Positions 48,919-62,262 of a stretch of 64,000 nt of DNA are shown here, piece by piece. The translations under genes were made by a program, and so were the position numbers. The notes below the pieces were generated by a model that searched no databases, was not told where the DNA came from, and saw only the letters and a list, made by a program, of their open reading frames with translations. Origin of the DNA: Tachypleus tridentatus (taxonomy: Eukaryota > Arthropoda > Merostomata > Xiphosura > Limulidae); contig NC_134830.1 in assembly GCF_004210375.1 (NCBI RefSeq), positions 5,456,001 to 5,520,000 of the forward strand, in the 5' to 3' direction. The stretch's first letter is position 1; each line of letters starts with the position of its first letter.

Positions 48919-50221
48919 CTAGTGAATTAGTAAGAAGGTATTTTAGTTCAAATTTCTAAAGCTAATGGGAATGAAGTCCATAAGCTATATTACACACAGT
49001 AAGAGCTAACGTGCCTAATAGGCTTATACCTTTATAGCGCCCTCTATATGTTATATCATAACGATTTTTAATACGCGAATTGGCTAGTTGAATGGCGACG
49101 GCAGCTGATGTACAGTCACTGTGGAATGGAATATATAAGAATTAGGTTTTGACGCTGCTTGGTGTTTTGTAGATTGTGTGGTTTCATAGAAAACCAACTG
49201 ATGTTTGGAAAGGCGTGTAACAGCCCTTTCCAACGTAAAATATTCATACACTCAGATCATAAAGACATTTTCAGATCGAAGATTTACAATTTTCAAGGTA
49301 TGTAATTTCTTGTAGTTAATGACACTGGAAAACAGAGGAATGTGGCTTAGCTTGGGGTACCAGAACCATCTAGAAAGAGATTTGCACCAAGTCGTATCCC
49401 AGTCACTGTAAGAAAAGTGCGACGTTTTGTAACAGGTGAGAATCCATGAGCATAAAGATGAGTGGTAGAAGTCATCCACGCCAGGCAAATATTCATAACG
49501 TAATCAAGAAGGACCTGTGACTAGAAAAGTAACACAAGTCACGTGTACATGAGTTGCTTCTACAACATACCTATAAAAGCGCCGTACCTCAAGCAATCAG
49601 AGAATGAAATGGGTTTTCATGCTTCTCTCTGTTAAGACGAAACGATTGGTCGCCACACGCAGGGCCTGTGAACTTGGGTGAAACCTTCGAAGGGACTAGT
49701 AGAAATCCATCGTTTTCGTACACTACATGAATACGGAAAGCGTAATGGGAGTTGTGGCATGTGCTATTGATATGACAAACCATACAACGAAGCCGTTTGT
49801 CATTTAAATTACGTTGTAGGGCTATTGTCAAGAGAAGGCATCAGACAGTGTATGACCGGACATGACGACATGGGTTATAACAGCAGGCTTGAAAATGGTA
49901 TGATTATAACCTACTCAAAGTTGGTAAACACACACACGTTAATATCAGGAATTATTACGTATGCAAATATAATTTTATTTGCTTAAATTATTCATACATT
50001 TATAAATATATATTTAATCGACCATTTTATTTTCACATGTTCACAAGAGACTTGAGATTTATTCTCACTCTAGTTAAGCCATAGAAACATAAACACTAGA
50101 CCAGGGTGTTTCACACGAAATGTTTGCGAGTCACAGAATACCAATGTATGGTATTATCAACAACTCTTTACTTTGTTAATGACTAAACAAAATTACTTTT
50201 ATTATTGTAACGAAGACATGA
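48919..50221. other. Region upstream of Pvf exon A
   Basis: Minus-strand frames at 49252-49488 and 49589-49831 were examined as possible 5' exons. Neither has a signal peptide or a donor of the right phase that I can support. No tandem array is present. Confidence 0.4.
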
Positions 50222-50507
50222 GGCCCGGCATAGCCAAGCGTGTTAAGGCGTGCGACTCGTAATCTGAGGGTCACGGGTTCGCATCCCGGTCGCGCCAAAC
50301 ATGCTCGCCCTTTCAGCCGTGGGGGCGTTATAATGTTACGGTCAATCCCCCTATTCGTTAGTAAAAGAGTAGCCCAAGAGTTGGCGGTGGGTGGTGATGA
50401 CTAGTTGCCTTCCCTCTAGTCTTACACTGCTAAATTAGGGACGGCTAGCACAGATAGCCCTCGAGTAGCTTTGTGCGAAATTCAAAACAAACAAACAAAC
50501 AAACAAA
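50222..50507 (+). repeat. SINE-A copy, nearly complete
   Basis: ggcccggcatagccaagcgt, the B box gggttcgcatcccggt, the full body, and the tail agctttgtgcgaaattcaa with an (AAAC)n run at 50485-50507. It looks among the youngest copies. Confidence 0.95.
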
Positions 50508-51048
50508 CAAAACGAAGACATGAAGCACGTGGTGCACATGAGAACGGTGATTTCAGAAAACAGGAGTAACACTTTCTCTCGTCGGTTATCGGAACTTACT
50601 TCATTGAAGAAACTACAAATAAAGCATATGCTGGTGTTAGGAATAGCAACCCAATGACAAATTTAAAAGAAGCGTGGACCAAGACCAGTTAGAGGTCTCT
50701 GTTAAGTACCTAATGGTGCACTAAAGACCTGAATATATATTTTTAAAACATATCTTAAACTTTTCAAGGACTTTATCAATAAAAACTATCTCCTGAAAGT
50801 TGTGAGAATTATCTCACCGGAAGTACTTGAATATCACGTGGCCCTTCACGTGGAGATGGATTCTCTGGTAAATGTTTTATGGTATCCGGAGTAAACGTCT
50901 GAGAAGTGGAAACCTTTGTAACGAGTGAAACCATTACTAGATCGTTCAGTCTATGGTAGACTGTGTTTTCTCTTATATCATTTTAGTTTGTTTACGTATT
51001 TCTAACTTAAGATGGAAGATTCTTTGTTTACGTATTACTAACTTAAGG
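50508..51048. other. Unique spacer
   Basis: No recognisable features. Confidence 0.4.
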
Positions 51049-51316
51049 GCCTGTCATGGCCAAGCGCGTAAGGCGTGCGACACGTAATCCGAGGGTCGCG
51101 GGTTCGCGCCCGCGTCGCGCTAAACATGCTCGCCCTCCCAGCCGTGGGGGCGTATAATGTGACGGTCAATCCCACTATTCGTTGGTAAAAGAGTAGCCCA
51201 AGAGTTGGCGGTGGATGGTGATGACTAGCTGCCTTCCCTCTAGTCTTACACTGCTAAAATAGGGACGGCTAGCAAAGATAGCCCTCGAGTAGCTTTGTGC
51301 GAAATTCCAAAACAAG
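51049..51316 (+). repeat. SINE-A copy
   Basis: gggcctgtcatggccaagcg head, B box cgggttcgcgcccgcg, full body and 3' end gtagctttgtgcgaaattcc. It is flanked by direct repeats of catactaacttaagatgg-like sequence (acgtattactaacttaag before, gcatactaacttaagatgg after), consistent with a target duplication. Confidence 0.94.
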
Positions 51317-51559
51317 CATACTAACTTAAGATGGAAGATTCTTTGTTTGTTTACGTATTATTAATTTAGGATGGAAGATTGTTTGTTTACGTAGTACTAA
51401 TTTAAGATGGAGGATTCTTTTAATAAAGGCAGCTGTTGAGTTGCGATATTCATTTAATCGAAATGCTTGATAGAGATTTGCTTCTGTGAAAATAACCAAA
51501 TAACAAAAGGATATATTTGTTAAACCAGCGGTATGTCTGTGTAATTACACTGTTGGAAA

Positions 51560-51638
51560 CGGGGTTTTGGTATTTGTGGTGGGCAGATCACAGATAGCCC
51601 ATTGTGTAGCTTTGTGCCTAATTATAAACAAACATGAA
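51560..51638 (+). repeat. SINE-B 3' part
   Basis: ggtatttgtggtgggcagat, cacagatagcccattgtgta and gctttgtgcctaattataaa with an AAAC tail; the tRNA-like head is missing or too decayed to see. Confidence 0.8.
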
Positions 51639-51770
51639 ACCAGTATTTGACTAACTGACGCGAATAATACATTTTATTAGCAGTTACGCGTGATCCACTC
51701 CATACGCATTTCATGATTAATAGAAAATAAATTACCAACTAACGAATAGGGAATAATTCTCCTCATTAGA

Positions 51771-52530
51771 CCAAAGAAAACAGTCTGTTTTACTTGTTTC
51801 ATTATGTAATTAGAACACAGTCTGTTTAACTTGTTTCGTTATGTAACTAGAACACAGTCTGTTTTACTTGTTTCATTATGTAATTAGAACACAGTATGTT
51901 TAACTTGTTTCGTTATGTAATTAGAACACAGTCTGTTTAACTTGTTTCGTTATGTAATTAGAACACAGTCTGTTTTACTTGTTTCGTTATGTAATTAGAA
52001 CACAGTCTGTTTTACTTGTTTCGTTATGTAATTAGAACACAGTCTGTTTAACTTGTTTCATTATGTAATTAGAACACAGTCTGTTTAACTTGTTTCGTTA
52101 TGTAATTAGAACACAATCTGTTTTACTTGTTTCGTTATGTAATTAGAACACAGTCTGTTTAACTTGTTTCGTTATGTAATTAGAACACAGTCTGTTTAAC
52201 TTGTTTCGTTATGTAATTAGAACACAGTCTGTTTCACTTGTTTTAATTATGTAATTAGAACACAGTCTGTTTTACTTGTTTCGTTAAATAATTAGAACAC
52301 AGTCTGTTTCACTTGTTTCATTATGTAATTAGAACACAGTCTGTTTCACTTGTTTCGTTATGTAATTAGAACACAGTCTGTTTTACTTGTTTCGTTATGT
52401 AATTAGAACACAGTCTGTTTCACTTGTTTCATTATGTAATTAGAACACAGTCTGTTTCACTTGTTTCATTATGTAATTAGAACACAGTCTGTTTTACTTG
52501 TTTCATTATGTAATTAGAACACAGTCTGTT
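51771..52530. repeat. Minisatellite, 37 bp unit, about 20 copies
   Basis: The unit carries acagtctgttttacttgttt and cgttatgtaattagaac; copies are highly similar. Confidence 0.95.
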
Positions 52531-52734
52531 CACAAACACACCACTAGGGGGCATTTGAAACGTCGGATGAGATCCCCAACATTTTCGTTCGAATATAAAA
52601 AAGAAAGTGGAAGGGGATTCATAAATTTCTTGATCTTACCTGGAGAAATTTCTTGATTTTGTAGTTTTGACCTTAAGAACAAACGAACACTAAAATCAAA
52701 CTGATAAAAAGTGTATTTTACTAACATAATATAG

Positions 52735-53885
52735 TTTACACCATATACTCATTGTTTAATATATTTCACACAATAACAACCATTACTTAATGCATTTCAC
52801 ATCATAATAGTCATTTACTCAATGTAGTTCACACGTTTGTTACTTAATCTAGTTAACACCATAACAGTCATTACTTAATGTGGTTCACACCATAACAGTC
52901 GTTAATTAATCTAGTTCACACCATAACAGTCGTTACTTAATGTCGTTCACACAATAACAGTCTTTACTTGATGTGGTTCACACCATAACAGTCTTTACTT
53001 AATGTCGTTCACACCATAACAGCCTTTACTTGATGTGGTGCACACCATAACAGTCGTTACATAATGTCGTTCACACCATAACAGTCTTTACTTGATTTGG
53101 TTCACACCATAACAGACGTTACTTAATGTCGTTCACACCATAACAGTCTTTACTTGATGTGGTTCACACCATAACAGTTGTCACTTAATGTGGTTCACAC
53201 CATAACAGTCGTTAATTAATCTAGTTTACACCATAACAGTCATTACGTAATGTGGTTCACACCATAACAGTCGTTACTTAATGTCGTTCAAACCATAACA
53301 GTCGTTACTTAATGTGGTTCACACCATAACAGTCTTTACTTAATGTGGTTCACACCATAACAGTTGTTACTTAATGTGGTTCACACCATAACAGTCATTA
53401 CTTAATGTGGTTCACACCATAACGTTCATTACTTAATCAAGTTCATACCATAACAGTCGTTACTTAATGTGGTTCACACCATAACAGTCGTTAATTAATC
53501 TAGTTCACACCATAACAGTCATTACTTAATGTGGTTCACACCATAACGTTCGTTACTTAATCAAGTTCATACCATAACAGTCGTTACTTAATGTGGTTCA
53601 TACCATAACAGTCTTTACTTAATGCCGTTCACTCCATAATAGTCGTTACTTAATGTGGTTCACACCATAACAGTCGTTAATTAATCTAGTTAACACCATA
53701 ACAGTCATTACTTAATGTGGTTCACACCATAACAGTCGTTAATTAATCTAGTTAACACCATAACAGTCATTACTTAATGTGGTTCACACCATAACAGTCT
53801 TTACTTAATGTGGTTCACACCATAACAGTCATTATTTAATTTTTTTCACACCATAAGTCCTTTTAAATTCAGTTCACACGACTTA
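52735..53885. repeat. Minisatellite, 31 bp unit, about 37 copies
   Basis: The unit carries gttcacaccataacagtcgt and tacttaatgtg. A variant, ttaattaatctag, recurs at several places, marking repeated multi-unit blocks. Confidence 0.95.
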
Positions 53886-54090
53886 AAACAGCATTTTAAC
53901 CAACACAATATTTGTCGCATCCCAACCTGCCTGGAGATCCATAGTATTCAGCAGCACCAGATATACCATTAGAACTATCACCATGACATTCTCTTCTCAT
54001 AAATGTCTTTCATAATTTATTGTGCTTTGTGTATCGTAAAAAATAGTTACTTCCGTATTTAATGTTTCGGAAAAACAATTTTAAAAAAAA

Positions 54091-54395
54091 TCCACTTTAT
54101 AAAACCGACATTTTATGGCTTAACTACACAGTATAAAATAAAGTTAGGCCTAGTTTCTTAAACTGGTCCACTTTATGAAACCGACATTTTATGGCTTAAC
54201 TACACAGTATAAAATAAAGTTAGGCCTAGTTTCTTAAACTGGTCCACTTTATAAAACCGACATTTTATGGCTTAACTACACAGTATAAAATAAAGTTAGG
54301 CCTAGTTTCTTAAACTGGTCCACTTTATAAAACCGACATTTTATGGCTTAACTACACAGTATAAAATAAAGTTAGGCCTAGTTTCTTAAACTGGC
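54091..54395. repeat. Tandem repeat, 76 bp unit, 4 copies
   Basis: Four almost identical copies containing tccactttataaaaccgac, attttatggcttaactacac and gttaggcctagtttcttaaa. One t/g change distinguishes copy two. Confidence 0.96.
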
Positions 54396-54793
54396 GCATG
54401 ATTCCAAGAAGTCGGAGAAACAAATCTTTCCCAAACACTGTAGTTTTAATCAAGTTGGTTTCAGTATTTAGCCTAACCATCCGCTAAAGACAATACTTGA
54501 TAATCTAGTATTTTTCAAATACACAAGTACATTAGAAAACAATAATTTATTTTCGTATTTATTTACTTACTTGAACTTCGGAGAGTATTGTATCGATTGA
54601 AATATATAACTTTAAATTTCAAGAAGAAATTCTACTACAAAATATAATAATACGAAAACCAACTCACTAATCTCAAGCGGTCGAAGTTAAAGACAAACTA
54701 TATAAAAGTGTAAAATTAACTTACAATCATTTGAACTACAAACACGCAGGTTTGGTACAACCTGTTTATAATACCACTTCTTTCAGTTACGAT

Positions 54794-55066
54794 TCCAAAA
54801 TGCATGACCAGGTGGTTAAAGCACTCCATTCGTAATCCGAGGGTTGCGGGTTTGATTCCCCGTAACACCAAACATGTGCTCGCCCCTTCAGCCGTGGGGG
54901 CGTTATAATGTGACGGTCAATCCCACTATTTGTTGGTAAAAGAGTAGCCCAAGAGTTGGCGGTGAGTGGTGATGACTAGCTGCCTTTCCTCTAGTCTTAC
55001 TTTGCTAAATTAGGGACGACTAGCGCAGATAGCCCTCGAGTAGGTTTGCGCGAAATTCAAAACAAA
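54794..55066 (+). repeat. SINE-A copy
   Basis: Head aaaatgcatgaccaggtggt, B box cgggtttgattccccgt, full body, and 3' end gtttgcgcgaaattcaaaac. Confidence 0.93.
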
Positions 55067-55574
55067 CCAAAATGTTGTATTGAAATGACCTTGGATGATG
55101 AGAGGTTAAGGGTTATTTCATTTTATAAATCTATAAACAACACCTTGTAAATATGTCATCAATAATGATGGGCAAAAACACAAACTACGTAAACAAATGT
55201 ATGGGCATGTAAAGATGTGATTCCAGATTGCTGGTTAAACAAAACTCAGTCGGGGCAAACTGGGCCTTTCCCATTTTATTAATGTTACTATAACCTCTAG
55301 TTAATTTTTACACGCTATAAGGCTATAGCATTTGATGTACATATCACACGTTTATATGGCTGGACGCTGTAAGACTTGGCATACACCGCATCAGTTTGAG
55401 TAATATTGTTGACGGAGTTCTGTCGCCGTCTCTGAGTCACTAGATTGTTAACTGCTTTTATTATTACGAGGAGTTTCTGAATAACCATAAAAGAGTGCAT
55501 TCTCGGTAAAGCACGTGGAAAAGTACATGAAAAGAAAATAAGCAAAACCCCTTGCTAAGTAACTAAGTAATCTA
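55067..55574. other. Spacer with a 76-codon minus-strand frame
   Basis: The frame at 55315-55545 starts MLIFFSCTFPRALPRMHSFM. It was considered as a Pvf 5' exon, but there is no convincing signal peptide or donor in phase 0. Unassigned. Confidence 0.35.
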
Positions 55575-55930
55575 ATCAAACATCGCTAAAGTGCAAGTCT
55601 GTTAACCCTAACTAAATAAGCATTTCAAATGTGCGAGCCTGTTAACCCTAACTATATAAGTATTTCAAATGTATGAGTCTATTGACCCTAACTAAAATAA
55701 ACATGTTTAGTGTGCAAATCTGTTAAACTTAACTGAACTAAATAAGCATTTCTAATGTGCAAGTCTGTAAACCGTAACTAAACTAAACAAACATTTCTAA
55801 TGTGCCAGTCTGTAAACCGTAACTAAACTAAACAAACATTTATAATGTGCCAGTCTGTAAACCGTAACTAAACTAAACAAACATTTATAATGTGCCAGTC
55901 TGTAAACCGTAACTAAACCACACAAGATAT
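55575..55930. repeat. Tandem repeat, about 46 bp unit, about 7-8 copies
   Basis: The unit carries aatgtgccagtctgtaaacc and gtaactaaactaaacaaaca. The left copies are more diverged (tgttaaccctaactaaataa). Confidence 0.88.
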
Positions 55931-56314
55931 CTAGACTGTGAGTCATTTAACTGTTAACAGTAAACGACGAGGTGCTTCATTTTTATTCAAATCTTTTTTA
56001 TTTTTTGAAAACTCAAAGATGTTAAAATCAATTAGACCTTCACTGATAGATATGTAGTCAAATAAAATTCCTTCCCTTCTATTGAAAACAGCTGCAGCGT
56101 TATAAGTTGTGAGCTGGAAACTCAGGTGTTTTTGGTTCCTCAACCTTGATGAATTTATCATCTTTATTTGAATATTTATTAAGAAAGATTTTCTTATAAC
56201 CTTCCATCCTTTAGTCTATTCATTGAGGCCCTACACTATTAAGTGGTAATGAATTCACAACAAAGTTAATGTATTTTTATAAATACTGTTGGTACTAACC
56301 ATTATTCCACTGGC
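55931..56314. other. Unique spacer
   Basis: A 72-codon minus-strand frame at 55943-56161 lacks recognisable features. Confidence 0.4.
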
Positions 56315-56975
56315 GCTACAGTTAATACCTGTAACAACACGCCACTGTATCACTCGTATCTGTAACAATACACCACTGTATTACTCGTATCTGTAACAAT
56401 ACACCACTGTATTACTCGTATCTGTAACAACATACCACTGTTTTACTCACATCTGTAACAACACACCACTGTATCACTCGTATCTGTAACAATACACCAC
56501 TGTATTACTCACATCTCTAACAACATACCACTGCATTACTCGTAACAAAACATTACTGTTTTACTCGTATTGTAACAACACAACACTGTATTACTCACAT
56601 CTGTAACAACACACCACTGTATCACTCGTATCTGTAACAATACACCACTGTATTACTCACATCTCTAACAACATACCACTGCATTACTCGTAACAAAACA
56701 TCACTGTATTACTCGTATTGTAACAACACAACACTGTATTACTCACATCTGTAACAACACACCACTGTATCACTCGTATCTGTAACAATACACCACTGTA
56801 TTACTCACATCTCTAACAACATACCACTGCATTACTCGTAACAAAACATCACTGTATTACTCACATCTCTAACAACATACCACTGTATTACTCGTAACAA
56901 AACAACACTGTATTACTCACATCTGTAACGACCAACCATTGTGTTACTCGTATCTGTAACAACACACCATTGAAG
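56315..56975. repeat. Minisatellite, about 30 bp unit with a larger repeated block
   Basis: The unit carries aacaacacaccactgtatca and ctcgtatctgt. A block of about five units, including the short form cattactcgtaacaaaacat, is repeated from about 56440 to 56880. Confidence 0.92.
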
Positions 56976-59384
56976 GTTACATAACTTATACGTAAGCGAA
57001 TTTTACCGATACCTAAGGGTTGAGTACCTGTTACATAATAGGCACAAGGGACGATGAATTCTACAAAGTGGAACCACAGGGCGCGTTGCTATGGGTGATA
57101 TCACTGTTACTTAGCGAACTAACAAAGGGTGATGTGGATCAATGTGTTATGAACTTTATAGTGGACGTCAGTTTTAAAATTAATAATTTATATAATTTTA
57201 ATAACATTGTTTTCACAATTATCAAACTTCAAGATAGACTAGATACAACTTAATTTTTATAAATTCAAACAGTCGTTGAGAGAAGAAATCATCACGCGTC
57301 CAAACAAATATTGACATTTTAAAAATGGGAGAATCAATTGTCAGTACCATTGAATGTGTGTGCGATTTTTTCTTATAGCAGATCCACATCGGGATATTTG
57401 CTGTGTTCACCGAGGAGAGTCGAACCTCTGATTTTAGTGTTGTAACACTGTAGACTTACCGCTGTATCAGCGGGGGATTCAGTGGCATTGAAACACACAG
57501 ACATACATGATTTTGGTAAAATATGTTATCTCTAGTTTCTAACTGGACTAAAGTTGTGTTAATTTATAATGATTTTAACGTATGTGTTACATATTTGTTG
57601 ATAAATCAGAGATAGTATTACACTAAAATATTTAACTGTTTTATTTCACAAATGAACTCAGTGATATACATGAATTAATAAATACATTTTGCAACACAAA
57701 ATTAACAACCATAGCTTTAAAATTATCTTTGATCATAAATCAACTGATCATTCCTTCACATCTATAAATCCAACACATTTATTGTGCATCATTACAACAT
57801 AATACGGTTTACCTTAAAAATATAAAGTCACAAACTTGACAAACATACTGAAGATACGTCAATGCACAAGTAAACAAGTAAAGGATTTAAATATTACAAA
57901 CAATTGTAATTATTTTATGACACCAGCAGTATGATTGGTTCACACTGCACGTTCCATGCAAATTACGCATTCAAGATTGCAGTTAAGTTCAGAAAAACTA
58001 GTTTACATTTCAAAACAGATATTTTACTCACGTAAATTTTGAAACGTGAAACGCAACGTGTAATGCGTTATATTTTACATCACTTACACTTTGGGGAATT
58101 ATAACGAAATATAACAATCGTCAGTAACAAATCAATGTTCTGCCATTTTATTTTATAAAATTAACGTTTCACCATAACGAAATATGTTCTAGGCAAATAT
58201 TAATGTATGTAACAGCATCTCAGTATTAGCAAGTATCGTGTATAATGGAACATCCGTTAAAACTTCGAGATACAAGAACACATTATCTACGAGCTATAGA
58301 TATCTCAATTTATAAAATACTGTATTGTCTCAGTTAAATTAGGTTTGATACCATTATTTGTTTATTTCACTTCAATATGTAATACTCTATATAGTTTGTA
58401 CACACAACCTTAATGCATTGTTCTTGTATTTCCTTGAGTTCAGTTGTGACAAACGTAATTAATGTTTTGGTGAACTAATAACATTAAATATTGTAATGTG
58501 GTAGTATTTCTAATTTGTCATAAAATGATCAATACATACACTTGAATCATTACGAACTGACACGAATATCATTACAAACTAGAAATAATACATTTTAGTA
58601 GAAAGGAACTTCCTTTTGACGTTACTAATAATTCCTCCTGTCAGTTTCATGAAAGAATGAGATGTTTTACTAAAAATCATAGTTTATCGAACTATTATTC
58701 TGTCTTGAAGCTGTAAAACTAACATGTATTGTCTGAGGTTTCAGCTAAACACCTCAGTTTGGACATGCAAGCAATAGGTTTGAAAGAGTGAACTATTTAT
58801 ATCAAGAGTTCGTTTTTCCAAATTGTAAGAATATTATTTTTTGACCCTATTTGTAGTCAGCAATAAACAATGTCACAACAATGCTTTATGAAAATATAAA
58901 TAGAAATATAGGATTTTCTAAGAATAGTACTAGTTAAACATAACTATTTACATAAAACCTTTAAAATATAGCGAAACAAATCAGTTTAGGAAACTAAACA
59001 TGAAATTGTTGTATATTGTTTGGTTTTAAATAAGCGTCATTTTTAGGGCAAATAGACGTCATACAATAGACGTTATAGAAATTAATCAGTGATAAGTGTT
59101 TTAAATGTAAACCGTCAGAAAATGCAAAACGTATGTTAATTAGATATAAAAGAAAAAATTACAATCAGTGCATCATATGTCTACTAAACCGATAGTTAAG
59201 TCCTACAGAACATAACTGACTTATACTAATGTAACTGTTTTGATCAATGTTTGTACTAACGAAACTTGAGATGTAATGGAAAGTTTTCAGCAGTACAAGA
59301 CAAGTTGAAATCTGTACAAAAACTTTATATATATTAAGTTAACTTGTTGTTATATGATTCTGTCATGATTAAGTTTAGTTTTTG
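56976..59384. other. Long AT-rich stretch without a supported gene
   Basis: Contains a 77-codon plus-strand frame (57020-57253) without recognisable domain and a SINE-B in reverse at 57368-57480. 57600-59340 is unique and AT-rich without tandem repeats; a minus-strand AATAAA near 57633 leaves open a 3' UTR of another gene, for which there is no other evidence. Confidence 0.4.
57368..57480 (-). repeat. SINE-B-like copy, minus orientation
   Basis: On the minus strand: ccccgctgatacagcggtaa, then gtgttacaacactaaaatc, agaggttcgactctcctcgg and gtgaacacagcaaata. The head folds like a tRNA D-arm and T-arm. This is the best-preserved tRNA-like head among the SINE-B copies. Confidence 0.8.
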
Positions 59385-61065
59385 TTATGTAATGTTATCG
59401 TGAAAAAGTTGACTTGTTATATAATCTTATCGTGATAAAGTTGACTTGTTATGTAATCTTATCGTGATATAGTTGACTTGTTTATATAATCTTATCGTGA
59501 TAAAGTTGACTTGTTTTTATATAATCTTATCGTGATAAAGTTGATTTGTTTTTTATATAATCTTATTGTGACAAAGTTGACTTGTTTTTTATATAATCTT
59601 ATCGTGATAAAGTTGATTCGTTTTTTATATAATCTTATCGTGATAAAGTTGACTTGTTTTTATATAATCTTATCGTGATAAAGTTGATTTGTTTTTTATA
59701 TAATCTTATTGTGACAAAGTTGACTTGTTTTTTATATAATCTTATCGTGATAAAGTTGACGTGTTTTTATGTAACCTTATCGTGATAAAGTTGACTTGTT
59801 ATATAATCTTATCGTGTTAAAGTTGACTTGTTTTTTATATAATCTTATTGTGATAAAGTTGACTTGTTTTTTATATAATCTTATTGTGATAAAGTTGACT
59901 TGTTTTTATGTAATCTTATCGTGATAAAGTTGACTTGTTTTTATGTAATCTTATCGTGATAAAGTTGACTTGTTTTTATGTAATCTTATCGTGATAAAGT
60001 TGACTTGTTTTTTATATAATCTTATCGTGATAAAGTTGACTTGTTTTTATGTAATCTTATCGTGATAAAGTTGACTTGTTTTTTATATAATCTTATCGTG
60101 ATAAAGTTGACTTGTTTTTATGTAATCTTATCGTGATAAAGTTGACTTGTTTTTATGTAATCTTATCGTGATAAAGTTGACTTGTTTTTATGTAATCTTA
60201 TCGTGATAAAGTTGACTTGTTTTTTATATAATCTTATCGTGATAAAGTTGACTTGTTTTTATGTAATCTTATCGTGATAAAGTTGACTTGTTATATAATC
60301 TTATCGTGATAAAGTTGACTTGTTTTTATGTAATCTTATCGTGATAAAGTTGACTTGTTTTTATGTAATCTTATCGTGATAAAGTTGACTTGTTTTTTAT
60401 ATAATCTTATCGTTATAAAGTTGACTTGTTTTTATGTAATCTTATCGTGATAAAGTTGACTTGTTTTTATGTAATCTTATCGTGATAAAGTTGACTTGTT
60501 ATATAATCTTATCGTGATAAAGTTGACTTGTTTTTATGTAATCTTATCGTGATAAAGTTTACTTGTTTTTATGTAATCTTATCGTGATAAAGTTGACTTG
60601 TTTTTTATATAATCTTATCGTTATAAAGTTGACTTGTTTTTATGTAATCTTATCGTGATAAAGTTGACTTGTTTTTATGTAACCTTATCGTGATAAAGTT
60701 GACTTGTTTTTTATGTAATCTTATCGTGATAAAGTTGACTTGTTTTTTCTATAATCTTATCGTGATAAAGTTGACTTGTTTTTATGTAATCTTATCGTGA
60801 TAAAGTTGACTTGTTTTTTATATAATCTTATCGTGATAAAGTTGACTTGTTTTTATGTAATCTTATCGTGATAAAGTTGACTTGTTTTTATGTAATCTTA
60901 TCGTGATAAAGTTGACTTGTTTTTATGTAATCCCTTCGTGATAAAGTTGACTTGTTATATAATCTTTTCGTGACAAAGTTGACTTGTTATATAATCTTTT
61001 CGTGACAAGGTTGACTTGTTATATAATCTTATCGTGATCAAGTTGACTTGTTCCTATATAAGTCT
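59385..61065. repeat. Minisatellite, about 35 bp unit, about 49 copies
   Basis: The unit carries cttatcgtgataaagttgac and ttgtttttatgtaat. Unit length varies (about 31-37) through the T run and atataat/atgtaat forms. Confidence 0.95.
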
Positions 61066-61947
61066 GTCGTGAATTCTTTGTAAAGTTAAACTTTGAGAAA
61101 ACAATAAATAATTGTAGAAACGTATGGTGTGCTCGTTTCATTTTAATCATCACCTTATTTGCCCACTAGATGGTTGGTAAGGTCAAACATACAGGTTTCA
61201 CTATCCGTGATTGTGAAGATTACACAATATTAGAGAAATATTTTACATAAGGAAAAGCCACTCTAGGAGAGTTTGAGTGCTGTCTATTTGAAACACATTA
61301 TAAAGTGATTGTGTTAAATTATACGTGAGGTTTTTATTAAATTTTCGTGTGTCACTATTTAATACTATTACTGTAGGCGTTCTGTTCACAAAGTATGGAG
61401 AAATCTCCAATACCTTATAAATATTTATTCGTGCAGTGTTAGTCCATTACAGTGCTTGTTGGTCGTAGCTGCAGTACCTGCATTTGGATTTAAGTAAAAC
61501 AATCGTTTCAACCTTCATCTACCATTACAGATGATATATACTCTGTGTTGGACGTAGGCTTAACAACGTGCAGTGCAGGGCAAGTGAGAGTTATGATGTT
61601 ACCTATTAACCCTAACACCTACTGCAATGTTAACCCTAACACCTACTGCAGTGTCCCTCTTGTTGTTACGATATTTAATTATAATTAAAAAAAAAAACGA
61701 ATGTTAACGAATCGCGTGACTGCAAAACTAACAAAATTTATTATATTACTTACCATCTTTGACCTTTAGGTTCATTTTATTTTAACTTTTATTTCTGTAA
61801 GGTAGATCAAACACTCACCTCTGTCTCTTAGCCTGTCGCTATACAAATCATATAATAAGTGAGCTTTACCAGGACTTTTAAAAGTATTTTAAAGTCAAGT
61901 TTTTTGTAGACAATAGCTTTTGTACTATGTATAAAGAAAGTATAGGC
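61066..61947. other. Unique spacer
   Basis: Only a two-copy repeat (ttaaccctaacacctactgc) at about 61605-61655 stands out. Confidence 0.4.
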
Positions 61948-62262
61948 ACTGCCCGAAACTTCATTCTGATTTAGGCACTGTCCGAAACCTCACTCTGATT
62001 TAGGCACTGTCCGAAGCCTCACTCTGATTTAGGCACTGTTTGAAACCTCACTCTGATTTAGGCACTGTCCGAAGCCTCATTCTGATTTAGGCACTGTCCG
62101 AAACCTCACTCTGATTTAGGCACTGTCCGAAACCTCACTCTGATTTAGGCACTGTTTGAAACCTCACTCTGATTTAGGCACTGTCCGAAACCTCACTCTG
62201 ATTTAGGCACTGTTTGAAACCTCACTCTGATTTAGGCACTGTCCGAAACCTCACTCTGATTT
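61948..62262. repeat. Minisatellite, 29 bp unit, about 11 copies
   Basis: The unit carries tttaggcactgtccgaaacc and tcactctga; tgtttgaaacc variants alternate. Confidence 0.95.

Noticed and set aside
55575-55700. Telomere-like ttaaccctaac sequences
   Set aside because: The motif occurs singly within longer tandem units and does not form a run of telomeric hexamers or pentamers.
57020-57253. 77-codon plus-strand frame with a hydrophobic stretch
   Set aside because: No family resemblance, and no splice signals or neighbouring exons that I could support.
57368-57480. Functional tRNA gene on the minus strand
   Set aside because: The head is tRNA-like but lacks a proper acceptor stem and matches the SINE-B pattern.
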